From: Capnocytophaga sputigena
GTDB taxonomy: Bacteria > Bacteroidota > Bacteroidia > Flavobacteriales > Flavobacteriaceae
Direction: 5' to 3'
Assembly: GCF_900446695.1 (NCBI RefSeq)
Contig: NZ_UAVP01000008.1
Location: 736,955-800,954 of the forward strand
Length of the DNA: 64,000 bases
Positions 41,955 through 50,010 of the stretch are shown here, one piece after another. A model generated the notes under the pieces. The model was not told where the DNA came from. It searched no databases and saw only the letters and a list, made by a program, of their open reading frames with translations. Position 1 is the stretch's first letter; every line of letters starts with the position of its first letter. The position numbers and the translations under genes were made by a program.

Positions 41955-43286
41955 ATGAAAAAATCCTTAAAAAACACCGTTCTCCTCGCGCTCACTATGA
42001 GCCTCTCATTCTGCTCTAAGAATGATGATGACAACACTGGTAACGACTCCGTTACTCCAGTACAAAACCCTGCCTTGATGAAAGAGCTCACCGCATCTCC
42101 CGAAGGCTGGAAACTTACGTATGTCTCCCCTGATGATTCTTTTGGAGGCTATAATTTCCTGATGAAGTTCGACGATCAAGGCAAGGTAACAATGCTCTCC
42201 GATCTCAGTGCTACGGCTACCCCTACTACCAGCCGCTACAGTACCCAAGAAGAGGGGAGAGGCTTAGTACTCAGCTTTATCGGCAATAACCAAATCCACC
42301 GTTTAGCCGATGCTCTACAAGGAGCTGCAAGTATTGCTCACACAGGTAAAGTCTATCAGTTCCTATATACAGGCAAGGAAGGCAATAACCTCAAATTCCA
42401 AAACTTGCTTCTGGGAAACAACGCTTCTGTAGTGTTTCAACCCGCTACTGCTGCCGATTGGTCGCGCACTCCTGCGTTGTACAAAAACATTGCCCCTTTG
42501 AGCAACAACGCCTCTCACTATTACCTGAAAGTAAGCCCTACTACAGGTACCCCAACTACCTATCCTATCGAGTTTACCAATAGAGTGTTATCACTGAAGA
42601 ATACCCCAAGCAAAATTGCTACTTCAGCAACCGAAAATGGTATTGCTTTCCATCGCGCTTTTACCTTAGGCGGACAACCTTTCAACGAATTGAAACGCGT
42701 TGAAAACAGTAACCCTCCTACCTATCGCACTACCGTGAATGGAGTTACCGCCGAACTTTTCTACTCATTACTCTCTCCTGACGATTACAACAGTGATGAT
42801 TACCAGCACATCAATACCCAAATTGAAGCACTTGCGATTAACACTCAAGTAATGAAAAAATATGAGTATCTAACCGAGGCTTTCTATCAAGATGTATTGC
42901 GCGTAGATGCCACTACCGACCTCTATATGGTGATGATGACCTTCTCAGGAACTGTTTGCCAAATAGAAATAGGACACAATTTTGAAGAAAATAATCTTTC
43001 TTTTATAAGTGTAAACGCTAAATACGAACTCAAAAACAAACGCTTGTATTTCACCGAAACTGACGGAACTTTAACAGTTGATAACGAAGATCTTTGGAAT
43101 GATCCTAAGAATAAGGCTGTGTTAGAACAAGCCAAACGAGCCTTAAACCGCATCTATGAACTTGGTAATCAAGGTTATTATGTGAAAAAATTGGATCTCT
43201 CTATCCGACCTTTTGCTACAAACCCCATCTATTTTTTCCAAAGCTATGAACATCCTCTATATGCTTTTCTTGCTTGGGGACAATAA
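41955..43286 (+). CDS. DUF4302 surface lipoprotein, copy 3
   Basis: Lipoprotein of 443 residues; lipobox SLSFC followed by SKNDDDN, a close match to the Capnocytophaga surface-export pattern. Residues about 28-230 repeat copy 2 almost exactly (LMKELTASPEGWKLTYVSPDD, the TGKEGNNLKFQNLLLGNN segment). The middle PLSNNASHYYLKVSPTTG is slightly changed, and the C-terminal third is its own (FSGTVCQIEIGHNFEENNLSFISVNAKYEL). The order in the operon and the shared intergenic bases suggest a tandem duplication. Ends just before the palindromic element at 43309. Confidence 0.85.
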   Translation: MKKSLKNTVLLALTMSLSFCSKNDDDNTGNDSVTPVQNPALMKELTASPEGWKLTYVSPDDSFGGYNFLMKFDDQGKVTMLSDLSATATPTTSRYSTQEEGRGLVLSFIGNNQIHRLADALQGAASIAHTGKVYQFLYTGKEGNNLKFQNLLLGNNASVVFQPATAADWSRTPALYKNIAPLSNNASHYYLKVSPTTGTPTTYPIEFTNRVLSLKNTPSKIATSATENGIAFHRAFTLGGQPFNELKRVENSNPPTYRTTVNGVTAELFYSLLSPDDYNSDDYQHINTQIEALAINTQVMKKYEYLTEAFYQDVLRVDATTDLYMVMMTFSGTVCQIEIGHNFEENNLSFISVNAKYELKNKRLYFTETDGTLTVDNEDLWNDPKNKAVLEQAKRALNRIYELGNQGYYVKKLDLSIRPFATNPIYFFQSYEHPLYAFLAWGQ

Positions 43287-43308
43287 ACTGTAATTTTTGT
43301 ATCACTAC

Positions 43309-43355
43309 ACTTTGGCAAAGTTTCTTGCCTGTGCGGCTCGCACCTTTGCCAAAGT
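43309..43355. repeat. 47-bp palindromic REP/MITE-like element, copy 2
   Basis: ACTTTGGCAAAG (43309-43320) pairs with CTTTGCCAAAGT (43344-43355). The loop contains a second hairpin, GTGCGGCTCGCAC (43331-43343). Reverse complement is close to 8664-8710, including the flanking TAGTGAT bases. Confidence 0.75.
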
Positions 43356-43395
43356 CTATTTCCTAACCTCTAACCCTTAAAACACCTAATTCACA

Positions 43396-44718
43396 ATGAA
43401 AAAAATTACACTCCTCCTGCTCGCTATGAGCCTCACGTTCTGCGCTAAGAACGACAACCCCACTGCTGGAGATGACCCTATCACTCCAGTGCAAAACTCT
43501 GCCTTAATGAAAGAGCTTACTACAGCTCAAAACGGCTGGAAACTCTCCTATGCTGTCGATGGAGTTACAGGGCATTATCAATTTCTCCTCAAATTTACTG
43601 CTGAGGGTAAAGTATCTATGCTTTCCGACCTCAGTGCGACCGCTACCTCCACCACCACGCGCTACACCACTCAGGAAACCAAAGAAGGCAGTGTGTTGAG
43701 TTTTGTAGGACAAAACTACCTCCACCAGCTCGCTGATGTACTCCAAGGCGACCCCGCTAAAGATCTTTCAGGTAAGGTATACCAATTCCTATATCTCGGT
43801 AAGGAAGGTAACAAACTCAAATTCAAGAACCTCCTTAGCAATCAGCCGTCACAACTCTATTTTGAGCCCCTCACCGCCACCGATGAAGCGCAATTCCCTA
43901 ACCTTGCGCGCAATATAGTGCCACTCACCGAGCACTCTTCTCACTACCTCCTCAAAGTATCGACGGCAACTACTTCGCCTACATTCTATCCTATTACTTT
44001 CACCAATAGAGTGTTAGCTCTTCAAGGCACTACTGTAAAAGCACCCGTAAAAGCTAAAGAAAATGGTATCGCTTTGCTACCTCCTCTAACAATAGAAGGT
44101 AAGAGTTTCAGTGATTTAACGCGTAGTGGCAGTACCGAAACTCCTACTTATAGTGCGACGGTAGACGGGGTAACTGTGGAATTGTACTATTCACTCATCA
44201 GCCCAGAGGTTTTCAATGCTAACGATTATTTAGCTATCGTCAATGATGAAGTAAGTGCCTTCACCTATTTAGAGTCCTCCTTTAAAAACTCAGCTTATAC
44301 AAGCAAGCCTTTCCACGACAATTTTTTAGCAATTGATAGTGAAAAAGCATTCAACTCTATCACCCTCCGTTTCAAGGCAGGAAACAAAGTAGATCTTGTC
44401 ATTGGCTATAAATTCCCAGATAAATCAAGCGCCGAAGCAATTACTGCTAATGCTACTTATGAGTTTAAAGATAAAAAACTCTATATGACCTTTCAAAGTT
44501 TCAAGCATCCACTGGCTTCGAGCTCTTGGTTAAAACCCGAAAACCGCGCACTTTTAGACCTCGCTTTTGAGCGTTTAGAAAACCTGATAGCTCTTAGCAG
44601 TGAAGGTTTGTACATCAAAAATACAGGAGAAAAACAAAATGATCGCTTTATCTATTTCTTCCAAAGTCATAGTAAGCCCACTTTCTATTTTCCTGCTTAT
44701 GCACTCAAAAAACTATAA
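43396..44718 (+). CDS. DUF4302 surface lipoprotein, copy 4
   Basis: Lipoprotein of 440 residues (lipobox LTFC, then AKNDNPTAGDD). The signal peptide is identical to that of copy 2 up to the cysteine. The DUF4302 start reads LMKELTTAQNGWKLSYAVDGVTGHYQFLLKFTAEGKVSMLSDLSATAT, lacking the SPDDSFGGYNF stretch of copies 2 and 3. The rest is moderately similar: YQFLYLGKEGNKLKFKNLL, PITFTNRVLALQGT, VDGVTVELYYSLISPE. So it is an older duplicate than the 2/3 pair. The sequence ends YFFQSHSKPTFYFPAYALKKL. It is followed six bases later by a membrane protein gene. Confidence 0.85.
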   Translation: MKKITLLLLAMSLTFCAKNDNPTAGDDPITPVQNSALMKELTTAQNGWKLSYAVDGVTGHYQFLLKFTAEGKVSMLSDLSATATSTTTRYTTQETKEGSVLSFVGQNYLHQLADVLQGDPAKDLSGKVYQFLYLGKEGNKLKFKNLLSNQPSQLYFEPLTATDEAQFPNLARNIVPLTEHSSHYLLKVSTATTSPTFYPITFTNRVLALQGTTVKAPVKAKENGIALLPPLTIEGKSFSDLTRSGSTETPTYSATVDGVTVELYYSLISPEVFNANDYLAIVNDEVSAFTYLESSFKNSAYTSKPFHDNFLAIDSEKAFNSITLRFKAGNKVDLVIGYKFPDKSSAEAITANATYEFKDKKLYMTFQSFKHPLASSSWLKPENRALLDLAFERLENLIALSSEGLYIKNTGEKQNDRFIYFFQSHSKPTFYFPAYALKKL

Positions 44719-44724
44719 TACTCT

Positions 44725-45210
44725 ATGAAAAAGAATGTCCATTGGAGTAATACAGTAAGAATCATTACAGTATTAGTAAGCATATTAGTCATCGTTGCTT
44801 TAGTAACGATGAGCAGGAATTATATTTTAAATCCCAGCTACGGCTTGTTGTTAGGTATCATCGCTATTACCATTACCTTAGCTGTATTTGTACTCAGTGC
44901 TCCTATGAGTATAGTGTTAGAACCCGATAAACTTACTTTGAAAAAGCTTTTCGGTACTAACAGCTTAAAATACAGACAAATCCTCTCCGTAGAAAAACAC
45001 AAGCCGTCGCTTTGGGATATGAGAATTTTTGGTTCAGCAGGCTTTTTCGGTTATATAGGTATTTTCTATAACAAGCACATCGGTAAGTACACTTCGTTTG
45101 TAGGCGATACCCATCAATGTTTTTTGGTAACCACCAAAAGCGGTAGAAAATACGCCTTCAGTTGTGAATCACCCGATGAGGTGATAACAGAAGTTACAGC
45201 CAAATTGTGA
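44725..45210 (+). CDS. PH-like membrane protein
   Basis: Protein of 161 residues. Two membrane helices (about 10-30, TVRIITVLVSILVIVALVTMS, shortened here to its core; and 39-59) are followed by a cytosolic region of about 100 residues with PH-like strands: SIVLEPDKLTLKKLFGTNSLKYRQILSVEK, then HQCFLVTTKSGRKYAFSCESPDEVITEVTAKL. This is the usual layout of small bacterial PH-domain membrane proteins. It starts six bases after the last DUF4302 gene, so it may belong to that transcription unit. Function unknown. Confidence 0.7.
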   Translation: MKKNVHWSNTVRIITVLVSILVIVALVTMSRNYILNPSYGLLLGIIAITITLAVFVLSAPMSIVLEPDKLTLKKLFGTNSLKYRQILSVEKHKPSLWDMRIFGSAGFFGYIGIFYNKHIGKYTSFVGDTHQCFLVTTKSGRKYAFSCESPDEVITEVTAKL

Positions 45211-45245
45211 TATAGCCAAAAATTAACAAATTTGCTGATTAATAA

Positions 45246-45277
45246 TTTTGTTAGTTACAAAAAGTTTCGTATCTTTG
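45246..45277 (+). promoter_or_regulatory. promoter of the CBS-pair gene
   Basis: -33 TTTTG (45246-45250) and -7 TATCTTTG (45270-45277) with 19-bp spacing. It decides the start of the CBS gene at 45326, since the earlier in-frame start lies upstream of the transcription start. Confidence 0.7.
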
Positions 45278-45325
45278 CGGGTGAAATCAATAAACAAAAA
45301 CATTCACCTTAAAAACGCAATTATT

Positions 45326-45742
45326 ATGAGACAAAGAGTACCCATATCACAAATTATGAGCAAGGAGTTAGTAACCCTTACTCCCGATCAATCGCTCTAT
45401 GAAGCCGAGCGTTTATTCAAAAAACACCACATACGCCATATCCCAGTGGTGGAAGGCGATAAACTTATAGGCATTGTAAGCTACTCCGACCTCCTTCGTA
45501 TCAGCTTTGCCGATATGACCGATGGCGAGGAAGAAGTAACCTCCGTAGTCTATGATATGTACACCATCCCGCAGATTATGGCTAAAACACCGCTTACGGT
45601 AACTGCCGACACCTCTATCAAAGAAGTAGCTGAAATCCTCGCCGCCCAAAGTTTCCACTCTATCCCCGTGGTAGATAACGGCAAACTTGTAGGACTTGTA
45701 ACCACTACCGATTTGATCAAATACCTATTAGAACAATATTAA
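45326..45742 (+). CDS. tandem CBS-domain protein
   Basis: Cytosolic protein of 138 residues made almost only of a CBS pair: ISQIMSKELVTLTPDQSLYEAERLF...IRHIPVVEGDKLIGIVSYSDLL and IPQIMAKTPLTVTADTSIKEVAEILAAQSFHSIPVVDNGKLVGLVTTTDLIKYL. Such stand-alone pairs bind AMP, ATP or similar ligands and act as energy sensors. No catalytic domain is attached and no partner is obvious. A start 26 codons upstream is rejected because it precedes the promoter. A perfect 15-bp inverted repeat follows the gene. Confidence 0.88.
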   Translation: MRQRVPISQIMSKELVTLTPDQSLYEAERLFKKHHIRHIPVVEGDKLIGIVSYSDLLRISFADMTDGEEEVTSVVYDMYTIPQIMAKTPLTVTADTSIKEVAEILAAQSFHSIPVVDNGKLVGLVTTTDLIKYLLEQY

Positions 45743-45747
45743 ATTTA

Positions 45748-45798
45748 GATAAGAGGTAAGAGATAAGAAACGCAAACTCTTACCTCTTACCTCTTATC
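45748..45798. repeat. 15-bp inverted repeat between the CBS gene and phoH
   Basis: GATAAGAGGTAAGAG (45748-45762) and CTCTTACCTCTTATC (45784-45798) form a perfect stem with a 21-base loop. Part of the dispersed TTACCTCTTATC family; may act as a terminator. Confidence 0.75.
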
Positions 45799-45810
45799 TT
45801 TTACCTGAAT

Positions 45811-46761
45811 ATGAACGAACTAACATTAGAACTTACCGAAGTCAGCCCCCAAGTGTTTTGTGGGGAAGACGAAAGTAATATCAAGTACATCAAAACCCTA
45901 TTCCCTAAACTGAAAATCGTTGCTCGTGGTAGCAAACTCATCGTTTTTGGCGAAGAACTACAGCTCAAAGATTTCCAAACTCAAATCGAAAAACTCATCG
46001 CCTATTGTGCAAAATACAACCGCTTAGACGAGCGTTCTATTGATAGCATACTCTCGGCATCTAGCCCCGAAACTACCGAAAAAGTACGTGAGGAAGATGT
46101 TATTGTGCACGGGGTGAATGGTAAAGTCATACGTCCACAAACTCAAAACCAAGTAAAATTGGTAGAAATGATGCGTAATAACGATATGGTTTTTGCTGTT
46201 GGGCCTGCCGGTACAGGTAAAACCTATGTAGGCGTTGCCTTAGCTGTAAAAGCCCTCAAAGAAAAGCAAGTACGCCGCATCATCCTCACCCGTCCAGCCG
46301 TCGAAGCAGGCGAAAACCTCGGGTTTCTCCCTGGCGACCTCAAGGAAAAACTCGACCCCTATATGCAACCGCTGTACGATGCCTTGCGCGATATGATTCC
46401 CCACGAAAAACTCAATGCCTTTATTGAGGCAGGAATCATTGAGATTGCCCCCCTTGCTTTTATGCGCGGACGCACCCTCGACAACGCCTTTGTAATCCTC
46501 GACGAGGCACAGAACACCACCCACGCTCAGATGAAGATGTTTCTCACCCGTATGGGGCGCAACGCCAAGTTTATGATCACCGGCGACCCTGGTCAAATCG
46601 ACCTCCCTCGCAAAGTCTCTTCTGGACTCAAAGAAGCGATGCTCATCCTCCAAAACGTACAAGGTATCGCCTTCCTCCACTTAGACGACAAAGATGTGGT
46701 GCGTCACCCACTGGTACGCAGCATCATCGAAGCCTACAAAACCATAGAAAACAACGAATAA
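45811..46761 (+). CDS. phoH: PhoH-like ATPase
   Basis: Cytosolic protein of 316 residues. An N-terminal KH-like region of about 80 residues precedes the PhoH ATPase domain: Walker A GPAGTGKT (131-138), LTRPAVEAGENLGFLPGDL, Walker B NAFVILDEAQN and the sensor ITGDPGQIDLP. The family is a P-loop RNA-linked ATPase (PhoH/YbeZ type) often found with ybeY, though ybeY is not adjacent here. RNA or ribosome work is inferred from YbeZ. The gene starts soon after the inverted repeat of the preceding gene. Confidence 0.92.
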   Translation: MNELTLELTEVSPQVFCGEDESNIKYIKTLFPKLKIVARGSKLIVFGEELQLKDFQTQIEKLIAYCAKYNRLDERSIDSILSASSPETTEKVREEDVIVHGVNGKVIRPQTQNQVKLVEMMRNNDMVFAVGPAGTGKTYVGVALAVKALKEKQVRRIILTRPAVEAGENLGFLPGDLKEKLDPYMQPLYDALRDMIPHEKLNAFIEAGIIEIAPLAFMRGRTLDNAFVILDEAQNTTHAQMKMFLTRMGRNAKFMITGDPGQIDLPRKVSSGLKEAMLILQNVQGIAFLHLDDKDVVRHPLVRSIIEAYKTIENNE

Positions 46762-46956
46762 TCGTAGCACGACAAGCCGTAGTATTTATACCTAAATCTC
46801 AGAGCCTCTCCGAGTCCCTCTGAGATTTTCTACCCGTGCGGCTCGCACCCCCATTCTTTGTCCGTGCGGCTCGCACCTCTTTATAATTTGCTAATCACCT
46901 AATTTGCTAATTGCCAAATTATTACCTCTTATCTCTTACTTCTTACCTCACAAAAA
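46762..46956. repeat. repeat-filled intergenic region upstream of rplM
   Basis: Between phoH and the rplM promoter lie 10-bp family units (46793-46830), two copies of the GTGCGGCTCGCAC hairpin (46836-46848, 46864-46876) and the TTACCTCTTATCTC motif (46921-46949). No gene is seen. Confidence 0.65.
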
Positions 46957-46988
46957 TTTTGCAGTTTCAAATATTTGTTGTAATTTTG
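46957..46988 (+). promoter_or_regulatory. promoter of rplM-rpsI
   Basis: -33 TTTTG (46957-46961) and -7 TAATTTTG (46981-46988) with 19-bp spacing, about 72 bases before the GTG start. Confidence 0.75.
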
Positions 46989-47059
46989 CGCCCTAAAAAT
47001 AAAAGTGTCGTTTGATGACACTATAAGGAATGTTTAATTTTTAATAAAAATCACAAAGA

Positions 47060-47515
47060 GTGGACACATTAAGCTACAAAACCATCTCTGCCAACAAAGC
47101 CACTGCAAACAAAAAGTGGGTCTTGGTAGATGCTGACGGACAGACTTTGGGTCGCCTTGCCTCTAAAGTAGCAAAGCTACTTCGCGGTAAGTACAAACCC
47201 GATTTTACCCCTCACGTTGATTGTGGCGATAACGTAATCGTTATCAACGCCGAGAAAATCAACCTTACAGGGAACAAATGGGAAGATAAAACCTATCTTC
47301 GCCACACTGGTTACCCAGGAGGACAACGCACTACAGGAGTAAAACAACTCCTCGAAAAACACCCAGAACGTATCATCGAGAAAGCTGTAAAAGGTATGTT
47401 ACCAAAAACAAAATTGGGTGCAGCAGTTTTACGTAATTTAAAAGTGTATGCAGGTACCGAGCACAAACAAGAAGCTCAACAACCTGTTACCATTAACTTA
47501 AACGATTTGAAATAA
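47060..47515 (+). CDS. rplM: 50S ribosomal protein L13
   Basis: Protein of 151 residues. It begins with GTG ([47 protein letters not shown]), the start typical of flavobacterial L13; the next ATG would be far inside the fold. Other signatures: [37 protein letters not shown]. It binds 23S rRNA in the large subunit. Its TAA overlaps the ATG of rpsI (TAATG), so translation is coupled. A strong promoter lies upstream. Confidence 0.97.
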   Translation: MDTLSYKTISANKATANKKWVLVDADGQTLGRLASKVAKLLRGKYKPDFTPHVDCGDNVIVINAEKINLTGNKWEDKTYLRHTGYPGGQRTTGVKQLLEKHPERIIEKAVKGMLPKTKLGAAVLRNLKVYAGTEHKQEAQQPVTINLNDLK

Positions 47516-47901
47516 TGGAAGTAATTCACACCATCGGTAGACGAAAAACCGCCGTAGCGCGTATCTACCTTAAAGCAGGTAACGGTACTATCACCGTAAA
47601 CAAACGCGAACTCAACAATTATTTCACTACCCCTACATTACAATACAAAGTAAAACAAGCCCTCAGCCTTGTAGGTGCTGAAGATGCTTACGATGTAAAA
47701 GTAAATGTATACGGAGGTGGTATCACCGGTCAAGCCGAAGCCGTTCGTTTGGCTATCGCTCGCGCACTTTGCGAACTCAACGCCGAAAACCGCGCTGTAT
47801 TAAAACCTGAAGGGCTCCTAACTCGTGACCCTCGTATGGTTGAACGTAAAAAATTCGGTCAGAAAAAAGCCCGTAAGAGATTCCAATTCTCTAAACGCTA
47901 G
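47515..47901 (+). CDS. rpsI: 30S ribosomal protein S9
   Basis: Protein of 128 residues. VIHTIGRRKTAVARIYLKAGNGTITVNKREL is the N-terminal signature. GGGITGQAEAVRLAIARALCEL and the basic C-terminus RDPRMVERKKFGQKKARKRFQFSKR are typical. The C-terminal Lys-Arg reaches the P-site tRNA. It starts inside the stop of rplM (TAATG overlap) as in most bacteria. No terminator is clear before rpsB. Confidence 0.97.
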   Translation: MEVIHTIGRRKTAVARIYLKAGNGTITVNKRELNNYFTTPTLQYKVKQALSLVGAEDAYDVKVNVYGGGITGQAEAVRLAIARALCELNAENRAVLKPEGLLTRDPRMVERKKFGQKKARKRFQFSKR

Positions 47902-48097
47902 TATTAGTGAATATTTAAAAGTTAAAGGAAAAGAGTTAAAAATGAATGTTTATTCTTATCTCTTACCTCTTATCTCTTACCTAAAAAAACAATTTGCTCC
48001 TTAGTTTAGCATCCAAATGGCTCAGGCGGTTATTCCATTTTTATAAAACCTCTCCAAGCTATTGCTAATATTAGGAACGTAAACTATTTAAAAAGAA

Positions 48098-48823
48098 ATG
48101 GCAAATAACATAGAAATTAAAGATTTATTAGATGCAGGCGTACATTTCGGTCACCTTACCCGCAAATGGAATCCTAATATGGCTCCCTACATCTATATGG
48201 AACGCAACGGTATCCACGTAATCAACTTATACAAAACCGCTGCTAAAATTGAAGAGGCTGCCGAAGCCCTCAAAAAAATCGTAGCCTCTGGCAAAAAAGT
48301 GCTTTTTGTGGCTACTAAAAAACAAGCTAAAGACGTTGTTGCCGAAAAAGCAACTTCAGTAAAAATGCCTTACATCACCGAGCGCTGGCCTGGTGGTATG
48401 CTTACTAACTTCGTAACCATCCGTAAGGCTGTAAAGAAAATGTCGTCTATCGACAAAATGAAAAAAGACGGTACTTTCGATACCCTTTCAAAACGTGAAA
48501 AACTACACGTAGAACGTATGCGCGAAAAACTCGAGAAAAACTTAGGGTCTATCGCCGATATGTCTCGCCTCCCTGGTGCCCTATTTGTAGTCGATACACT
48601 CCGTGAACACATCGCTGTAAAAGAAGCGCAAAAATTAAACATTCCTATTTTCGCTATGGTAGATACAAACTCCGATCCTCGTGAGGTGGATTTTGCTATC
48701 CCTGCCAACGACGACGCTTCTAAAGCTATCGAAAAAGTGCTTTCTTACATCACCGAAGCTGTAAACGAAGGTCTTTCTAGCAGAACTGCCGACGCTAACA
48801 AAGAAGCTGAAGCAGCCGAATAA
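48098..48823 (+). CDS. rpsB: 30S ribosomal protein S2
   Basis: Protein of 241 residues: IKDLLDAGVHFGHLTRKWNPNMAPYIYMERNGIHVINL, ITERWPGGMLTNFVTIRKAV, and MVDTNSDPREVDFAIPANDDA. It binds late to the small subunit. A gap of 196 bases separates it from rpsI; that gap holds repeats of the TTATCTCTTACC family but no gene. A clear -7 box was not found, so read-through from rplM is possible. tsf follows after 123 bases, the usual partner. Confidence 0.97.
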   Translation: MANNIEIKDLLDAGVHFGHLTRKWNPNMAPYIYMERNGIHVINLYKTAAKIEEAAEALKKIVASGKKVLFVATKKQAKDVVAEKATSVKMPYITERWPGGMLTNFVTIRKAVKKMSSIDKMKKDGTFDTLSKREKLHVERMREKLEKNLGSIADMSRLPGALFVVDTLREHIAVKEAQKLNIPIFAMVDTNSDPREVDFAIPANDDASKAIEKVLSYITEAVNEGLSSRTADANKEAEAAE

Positions 48824-48899
48824 ATCAAATAAGTTTTGACAAAGTCCCTAACTTTATCAAAGCCCTAAAATTATTTTTTAACTCACTTTCACCGGCTTC

Positions 48900-48920
48900 T
48901 CCCTCCCCTCGGGGGAGGGC
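48900..48920 (+). repeat. GC-rich hairpin between rpsB and tsf
   Basis: CCCTCCCC-TC-GGGGGAGGG inverted repeat in the spacer of the rpsB-tsf pair, followed by GCTGGGGAGAGG. Much more GC-rich than its surroundings; it looks like an inserted repeat. Confidence 0.6.
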
Positions 48921-48946
48921 TGGGGAGAGGATAAACATTAATAAAA

Positions 48947-49909
48947 ATGGCAAATATTACCGCCGCAGACGTAAATAAACTCCGCCAAGCTACCGGCGCA
49001 GGTATGATGGACTGTAAAGCTGCCCTCATCGAAGCCGAAGGCGATTTCGATAAAGCAATCGAAGTATTGCGCAAAAAAGGTCAAAAAGTAGCCGCTAAAC
49101 GCGCTGACCGCGATTCTAAAGAAGGCGCTGCTATCGCTCAAGTAAATGCTAACCACACGGTAGGTGCTATCATCTCTCTCAACTGTGAGACCGACTTCGT
49201 AGCTAAAAACGCCGATTTCGTAGCCCTCGCTAAAGATTTAGCTGATCTTGCCCTTACTGTAAATAGCAAAGATGAACTTCTTGCCTTGAATTACAAAGGC
49301 ATTACTGTAGCCGAAAAACTTATCGAACAAACAGGTGTGATCGGTGAGAAAATAGAGCTCGGTGCTTTCGAAAAAGTAGAAGCACCTTTCGTAGGTTCTT
49401 ACATCCACCACGGCAATAAAATCGCCGCTATTGTAGGTCTTTCTGCTGCTATCGCCGATGCTTCTGAAGTAGGTAAAAACTTAGCAATGCAAATCGCTGC
49501 TATGGGTGCTGAAACCCTTTCTTACAAAGATTTCTCTCCTGAGTACATCGCTAAAGAAACTGAAGCTCGCATCGCTATCATCGAAAAAGAAAATGAAGAG
49601 TTACACCGCTTGGGCAAACCGCTCAAACACGTACCTCAATACGTTTCACAAGCACAACTCACTCCTGAAGTATTAGCTAAAGCTGAAGCTGATGCTAAAG
49701 CTGAATTGAAAGCTGAAGGTAAACCAGAACAAATTTGGGATAAAATCCTTCCTGGTAAGATACAACGCTTCATCTCTGATAACACTACCCTCGACCAAGA
49801 GAAAGCTCTCCTCGACCAAGTGTACATCTACGACGAAAGCAAAAAAGTATCTGAGTTTGTAAAATCTAAAAACATAGAGATTACAGCTTTCAAACGTGTA
49901 GCATTGTAA
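48947..49909 (+). CDS. tsf: translation elongation factor Ts
   Basis: Protein of 320 residues, longer than the E. coli form as usual for Bacteroidetes. It opens with ITAADVNKLRQATGAGMMDCKAALIEAEGDFDKAIEVLRKKG (the TDVAL/UBA-like domain). SLNCETDFVAKN and the coiled region with a 15-residue KAEADAKAELKAEGKPE stretch follow. It exchanges GDP for GTP on EF-Tu. The gene is co-directional with rpsB and is followed by a terminator at 49933-49968. Confidence 0.97.
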   Translation: MANITAADVNKLRQATGAGMMDCKAALIEAEGDFDKAIEVLRKKGQKVAAKRADRDSKEGAAIAQVNANHTVGAIISLNCETDFVAKNADFVALAKDLADLALTVNSKDELLALNYKGITVAEKLIEQTGVIGEKIELGAFEKVEAPFVGSYIHHGNKIAAIVGLSAAIADASEVGKNLAMQIAAMGAETLSYKDFSPEYIAKETEARIAIIEKENEELHRLGKPLKHVPQYVSQAQLTPEVLAKAEADAKAELKAEGKPEQIWDKILPGKIQRFISDNTTLDQEKALLDQVYIYDESKKVSEFVKSKNIEITAFKRVAL

Positions 49910-49932
49910 TTTATATTTAAATGATATATGTA

Positions 49933-49968
49933 AAAAACTCCTCTTACTATCAAGTAGGGGGAGTTTTT
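49933..49968 (+). terminator. terminator after tsf
   Basis: AAAAACTCC / GGGAGTTTTT stem with a loop of about 16 bases and a T run. Confidence 0.8.
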
Positions 49969-50010
49969 CTCTAACTACTACGACCCCTTTCAAAACATTA
50001 CCAAATTAAA

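Noticed and set aside
47902..48097. Possible tRNA or ribosomal-protein leader upstream of rpsB (GGCTCAGGCGGTTATTCC stretch).
   Set aside because: No cloverleaf or stable conserved fold could be drawn by eye; only repeats of the TTATCTCTTACC family are clear.
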